A stretch of DNA of 64,000 nucleotides from Denitrobacterium detoxificans. Its GTDB lineage: Bacteria; Actinomycetota; Coriobacteriia; Coriobacteriales; Eggerthellaceae. This document shows, one piece after another, positions 60,954 to 64,000 of the stretch; the first letter of the stretch is position 1; every line of letters begins with the position of its first letter. Position numbers and translations under genes: made by a program. Below the pieces are notes generated by a model that did not search any database, was not told the DNA's origin, and saw only the letters and a program-made list of their open reading frames with translations. The stretch is from assembly GCF_015062615.1 (NCBI RefSeq), contig NZ_SUUH01000001.1, positions 284,366-348,365 of the forward strand, in the 5' to 3' direction.

Positions 60954-62042
60954 CTAGCGATGCAGCTTACCGACCACCTTGGCGGCAATATCTCCCACGC
61001 CGTAATGCTTCAAACGCCACGCAAGGGCGATGCGCGAAGCCTTCGATTCCCCCACCGCAAGCACACCATCGTTCGAACAGTCAAGGCACAGCCGCACCAT
61101 GGGCACGGCATGGGAAGCGATGCCCCGCAGCGCGTCATCGCCAGGCAGGGCCCCACGCCAGGCATCTCGCAAACGCACCAGACGAGAGGCACGCCATTGC
61201 GGCTCCTGGCGCAAGATGCTGTACTCGATGAACGCAACCGACCATTCCACGAGCGCAGAAGCATACCGCGGAAAGAATCCGGCGGACTGCCAATCGGCAA
61301 ACACCGCGCACAGGGCATCGAGGTCGCGATCAATCTTATCGCGCACGTCTGCTGCGGCGCGCTGCATAGCCGATCCCTGGCTGTCGACGCGATAGATATA
61401 CACCTGGCTGGAAACGAGCTTCGCGCCATGGGCGCGCGCATAGAGCGCGCACAAGAATGCAAGGTCCTCGCCCATCGACAGAGACGGGTCGAAGCGAATG
61501 GCCGAATCCTCGAGCAGAGAAGCCCTAAACAGCACCTGCAGTCGGGGAATAGTGTTTTCGGCGAACAACAAGGCAGGCGTGAACTCGGCATATTCCACGT
61601 CGCGCGGGACGGCATGAGCCTGGAACCAGGCGGATTCACTGCCGGCGGGAACGCATCGCGCGCCAAACGCAAGCGCATCCCACGGACACGTATCGAGCGA
61701 CGCCCCATCTGCGAGGGACGCACCAAGCGCCTCGATCATACGCGCGAACGCGGAGGGCTCGAATTCATCATCGGCATCGAGAAACGTCACGTACGCGCCA
61801 GAGACCCGGGACAGAGCCGCATTGCGAGCCGCGGACACGCCGGCATTCGCCTGATGCGTAACGCGAATGCGGCTATCACCACGCGCCACTTCGTCGAGCA
61901 GCTCGCCAGAACCATCGGTGGACCCATCGTCTACGCAAATGCACTCCCAGTCGGCAAACGATTGGGCAAGCAGCGACTGCAGCGCCCGCATCACGGTGCT
62001 CTGGGCATTGTAGACCGGCATGATGACTGAAATGCGTGCCAC
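60954..62042 (-). CDS. Family 2 glycosyltransferase
   Basis: A 362-residue GT-A fold glycosyltransferase. ISVIMPVYNAQSTVMRAL (4-21), CVDDGSTDGSGELL (about 36-49), NAGVSAARNAAL (about 66) and TFLDADDEFEP with the metal-binding D-x-D (about 88-98) identify the family. The C-terminal half lacks membrane segments. It probably adds sugars to a surface glycan or teichoic-acid-like polymer. Start ATG 62042. It is divergent from the next glycosyltransferase across about 110 bp and lies just upstream of the CotH gene on the same strand. Confidence 0.92.
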   Translation of the reverse strand: MARISVIMPVYNAQSTVMRALQSLLAQSFADWECICVDDGSTDGSGELLDEVARGDSRIRVTHQANAGVSAARNAALSRVSGAYVTFLDADDEFEPSAFARMIEALGASLADGASLDTCPWDALAFGARCVPAGSESAWFQAHAVPRDVEYAEFTPALLFAENTIPRLQVLFRASLLEDSAIRFDPSLSMGEDLAFLCALYARAHGAKLVSSQVYIYRVDSQGSAMQRAAADVRDKIDRDLDALCAVFADWQSAGFFPRYASALVEWSVAFIEYSILRQEPQWRASRLVRLRDAWRGALPGDDALRGIASHAVPMVRLCLDCSNDGVLAVGESKASRIALAWRLKHYGVGDIAAKVVGKLHR

Positions 62043-62151
62043 GGAACCTCCGACTCTTCGCGCAGCGCTTTATCGTTTTCCCGTATCTTACCGCCACCGC
62101 CCCTCATTCCTGTATCATCTTCAAAGAACCCAACGAATCTTGCGAGAGAAC

Positions 62152-63228
62152 ATGACCCAGGAACAGCCCATATTCAGCATCGTTATGCCCGTATACGGCG
62201 TGGAGGACTACATAGCCCAAGCCATCTCGTGCATTCAGGCGCAGACCTGCCCCGCATGGGAGCTCATTTGCGTAGACGACGCCACGCCCGACGCAAGCGC
62301 GCGCATTGCCGAACAGGCAGCGCAAAGCGACGAACGCATTCGCGTGGTACATCACGATGCGAACAAGGGCCTCTCGGAAGCGCGAAACACGGGCATGGCC
62401 GCCGCGCGCGGCACGTACCTGTGGATGCCCGACCCCGACGACACCTACGAGCCCACGCTTCTGCAAGACTGCTTGGATGCGCTGCGGGAAAACCCCGCAT
62501 GCGTTACCGTGTTCGGCGTGGACGAATGCTACTTCGACGCGCAGGGTGCATTTCTCTACGACCACGCCATCACGCCCGCAAGGCAATCACTTTCAAGCGC
62601 CGCAGAGCTGCGTCCCCACGTAGTCGAGCTGGAACGGCAGACGCTTCTGGGATACGCATGGAACAAGATCTACGACCTGGCATACCTACGTACGACGGGC
62701 GCACGGTTCGAGACGGTGAAGCTCATCGAGGACATCGCTTTCAACGTAGCCGTCTTCCAGAACCTGGATTCGCTCAACGTGCTGGCCAGCGCGCCGTATC
62801 ACTATGCACGCCGCCTGCGCGACAACCTAACGAACAAGTTCATCCCCGACTACTACGAGCTCCATCGCCGACGCATTGACATGCTCGCCGACCAGCAACG
62901 CTCCTGGGGAACGCTCGACGGCGAGACGCGCGCTACGCTGGGAAGCTTGTTTGCGCGCTATGTCCTTTCCGCCCTGGAACGCAACTGCGACCCCCAAGCG
63001 CACATGAGCCACGCGGATCGCAAAGCATGGATCAGGAAGACGTTTTCCGACGAGCTGTACCGCGATCTCATTCCGCATGCGCAGGCCCAGAACAGCCGCG
63101 CGCTTGCGTTCTGCCTACGCCCCCTGAAGGCGCGTCGCGCAGGCACCTGCCTTTCCCTGGGTCGCCTGATCCATATCGCGCGCGGCAAGCTGCTGCCGCT
63201 CTTCACGCGCATCAAGAGCGAGCGCTAG
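62152..63228 (+). CDS. Family 2 glycosyltransferase
   Basis: A 358-residue GT-A glycosyltransferase with FSIVMPVYGVEDYIAQAI (7-24), ICVDDATPDASARI (about 40), NKGLSEARNTGMAAARG (about 70) and WMPDPDDTYEP (D-x-D, about 92). The C-terminal part has the HYARRLRDNLTN segment and a basic end, typical of minimal lipid- or teichoic-acid-linked transferases. ATG 62152 is preferred because TATCAT (62113-62118) and a GAGAGAAC site precede it; the frame is open from 62020. Its stop overlaps the end of the YfhO-like gene by 4 bp. Confidence 0.92.
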   Translation: MTQEQPIFSIVMPVYGVEDYIAQAISCIQAQTCPAWELICVDDATPDASARIAEQAAQSDERIRVVHHDANKGLSEARNTGMAAARGTYLWMPDPDDTYEPTLLQDCLDALRENPACVTVFGVDECYFDAQGAFLYDHAITPARQSLSSAAELRPHVVELERQTLLGYAWNKIYDLAYLRTTGARFETVKLIEDIAFNVAVFQNLDSLNVLASAPYHYARRLRDNLTNKFIPDYYELHRRRIDMLADQQRSWGTLDGETRATLGSLFARYVLSALERNCDPQAHMSHADRKAWIRKTFSDELYRDLIPHAQAQNSRALAFCLRPLKARRAGTCLSLGRLIHIARGKLLPLFTRIKSER

Positions 63229-64000
63229 CTTTCCCACCTGCGGCGAAGCACGAAGAAGGCAAGCACGCCAAACGCGGAAAGGGCGATTCCCGCATACAGG
63301 CCTGGCGGCGTGAAGCGCAGTTCGACCGTATGGCTTCCCTCTTCCACCCATACGCCCGAAAGCCCCGTATAGCACGAGACGACGGAGACGCGTTCACCAT
63401 CCACGAACGCCTCCCAACCCGGCGCATAGGGTATGCGCAACATGAGCAGCTCGCTCGACGAGGCGTCGAGCGTAGCGGCAACGTGGCCGTCTTCCCAAGA
63501 AAGAACGCTGAATCCTTCGGCATCGAGCATAGAGAGGCAATCCGCCAGCACATCCTCATCGAGCGTTTTCGCCACGACGAGATCGCTCGCTGATGCGCGT
63601 GCAACGCATTCCTCCACCGTGCCCTTGCACTGCTCGCCATCAAGAACCGTTACGCACGAAGCCTGGGGCTCGGCAAACGACAATGCCACCTGAACCGTAT
63701 CGCCTTCGGAGAACGTACCAGCATAGAGCACGTTTCCACTGAAATTAGAACCAACGAGTTCAACGGGCGCGCCATTCACGTACACCTGGGCAACCATGTT
63801 CCAGCAATGGTTCCGCGTCGCTTGCGCGATAACGGGAAAATCGAGATAGAGGGGGCCATCCTGTTCGACGGTGACCTGGAACGAGCATTCGCATGCGCCC
63901 TCGACGACGCGAGAGACTTCCGATACGTCCGCGTCGACATATGCGCTCAAGGCGCCATCGCTGCCCGTGGCGTCCTGGAGCATGAGCATTTGATTGGCAA
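63225..64000 (-). CDS. YfhO family membrane protein, C-terminal part (5' end beyond window)
   Basis: The frame is open to the right edge, so at least 258 residues of a larger protein are visible. Beta-rich extracytoplasmic sequence is followed by LRIPYAPGWEAFVDGERV, which is the common GW-x-V-x-V-DG-type segment of YfhO and related glycosyl-lipid membrane proteins, then one transmembrane helix (YAGIALSAFGVLAFFVL) and a basic RRRWES end. YfhO-like proteins modify lipoteichoic acid in Bacillus and Listeria. The large N-terminal multi-helix part lies outside the window. It belongs to the surface-glycan group with the two glycosyltransferases. Confidence 0.8.
   Translation of the reverse strand, partial: ANQMLMLQDATGSDGALSAYVDADVSEVSRVVEGACECSFQVTVEQDGPLYLDFPVIAQATRNHCWNMVAQVYVNGAPVELVGSNFSGNVLYAGTFSEGDTVQVALSFAEPQASCVTVLDGEQCKGTVEECVARASASDLVVAKTLDEDVLADCLSMLDAEGFSVLSWEDGHVAATLDASSSELLMLRIPYAPGWEAFVDGERVSVVSCYTGLSGVWVEEGSHTVELRFTPPGLYAGIALSAFGVLAFFVLRRRWES

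Noticed and set aside
1..64000. tRNA, rRNA, CRISPR and prophage features
   Set aside because: Scanned all intergenic gaps; none shows a cloverleaf, regular spaced repeats, integrase or phage structural gene.

Overview
The window reads as part of a chromosome of a high-GC anaerobic actinobacterium, most likely of the class Coriobacteriia (Eggerthellaceae-like). The reasons are a GC content near 60% by eye, strong GC3 bias, tightly packed operons, a two-subunit pyruvate carboxylase/oxaloacetate decarboxylase set next to asp23-nusB-xseB-dxs, an SstT symporter, and a minus-strand run rarA-DUF948-AI2E-alaS-ruvX-mltG-yqeG-aroC-aroK-aroB-pepP-efp. The lineage is inferred from gene content and not from any marker comparison.

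Region 1 (1-18.6 kb) is a siderophore-type nonribosomal peptide locus of the pyochelin/yersiniabactin kind. Two megasynthases diverge from a 163-bp promoter region. The minus-strand one (runs off the left edge) is TubC docking-Cy-A-PCP-thioesterase. The plus-strand one is aryl carrier-Cy-A-PCP-Cy-A-PCP, followed by two reductases (a saccharopine-dehydrogenase-like protein and a thiazolinyl imide reductase). A convergent operon supplies the aryl-acid AMP ligase and a 4'-phosphopantetheinyl transferase, and a MATE exporter follows. Both main promoter regions contain DtxR/IdeR-like palindromes. The predicted product is an aryl-capped chain of up to three cysteine-derived heterocycles; the aryl ligase has residues I associate with 2,3-dihydroxybenzoate rather than salicylate.

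The most striking signal is inside this locus. The adenylation-domain cores of the two divergent synthetases form a 1433-bp inverted repeat (2101-3533 and 6478-7910) with only 8 mismatches, 1193 bp of it identical base for base. The arms are far richer in GC than their flanks and begin and end abruptly at A-domain borders. They enclose the promoters, the docking/aryl-carrier domains and the first Cy domains, so recombination between the arms would swap N-terminal halves of the two assembly-line proteins in frame.

Region 2 (18.7-38.6 kb) holds mixed chromosomal genes: two YhgE/Pip membrane proteins, proC, a PTS-type EIIC-like membrane protein, a DUF1846 protein, a CmpB-like membrane protein, two methyltransferases, a NYN-LOTUS protein, cca, an MBL-fold hydrolase, recN, a flavodoxin-ferredoxin protein and dxs.

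Region 3 (38.6-57.7 kb) is a housekeeping block on the minus strand: xseB, nusB, asp23, accC, the carboxyltransferase-biotin carrier, sstT, efp, an Xaa-Pro peptidase, the shikimate genes aroB/aroK/aroC, yqeG, mltG, ruvX, alaS, an AI-2E-family transporter, a DUF948 protein and rarA.

Region 4 (57.7-64 kb) looks like cell-surface functions: a large secreted CotH-family protein, two family 2 glycosyltransferases and the C-terminal end of a YfhO-like membrane protein that runs off the right edge. No tRNA, rRNA, CRISPR array, insertion sequence or phage gene was recognised.
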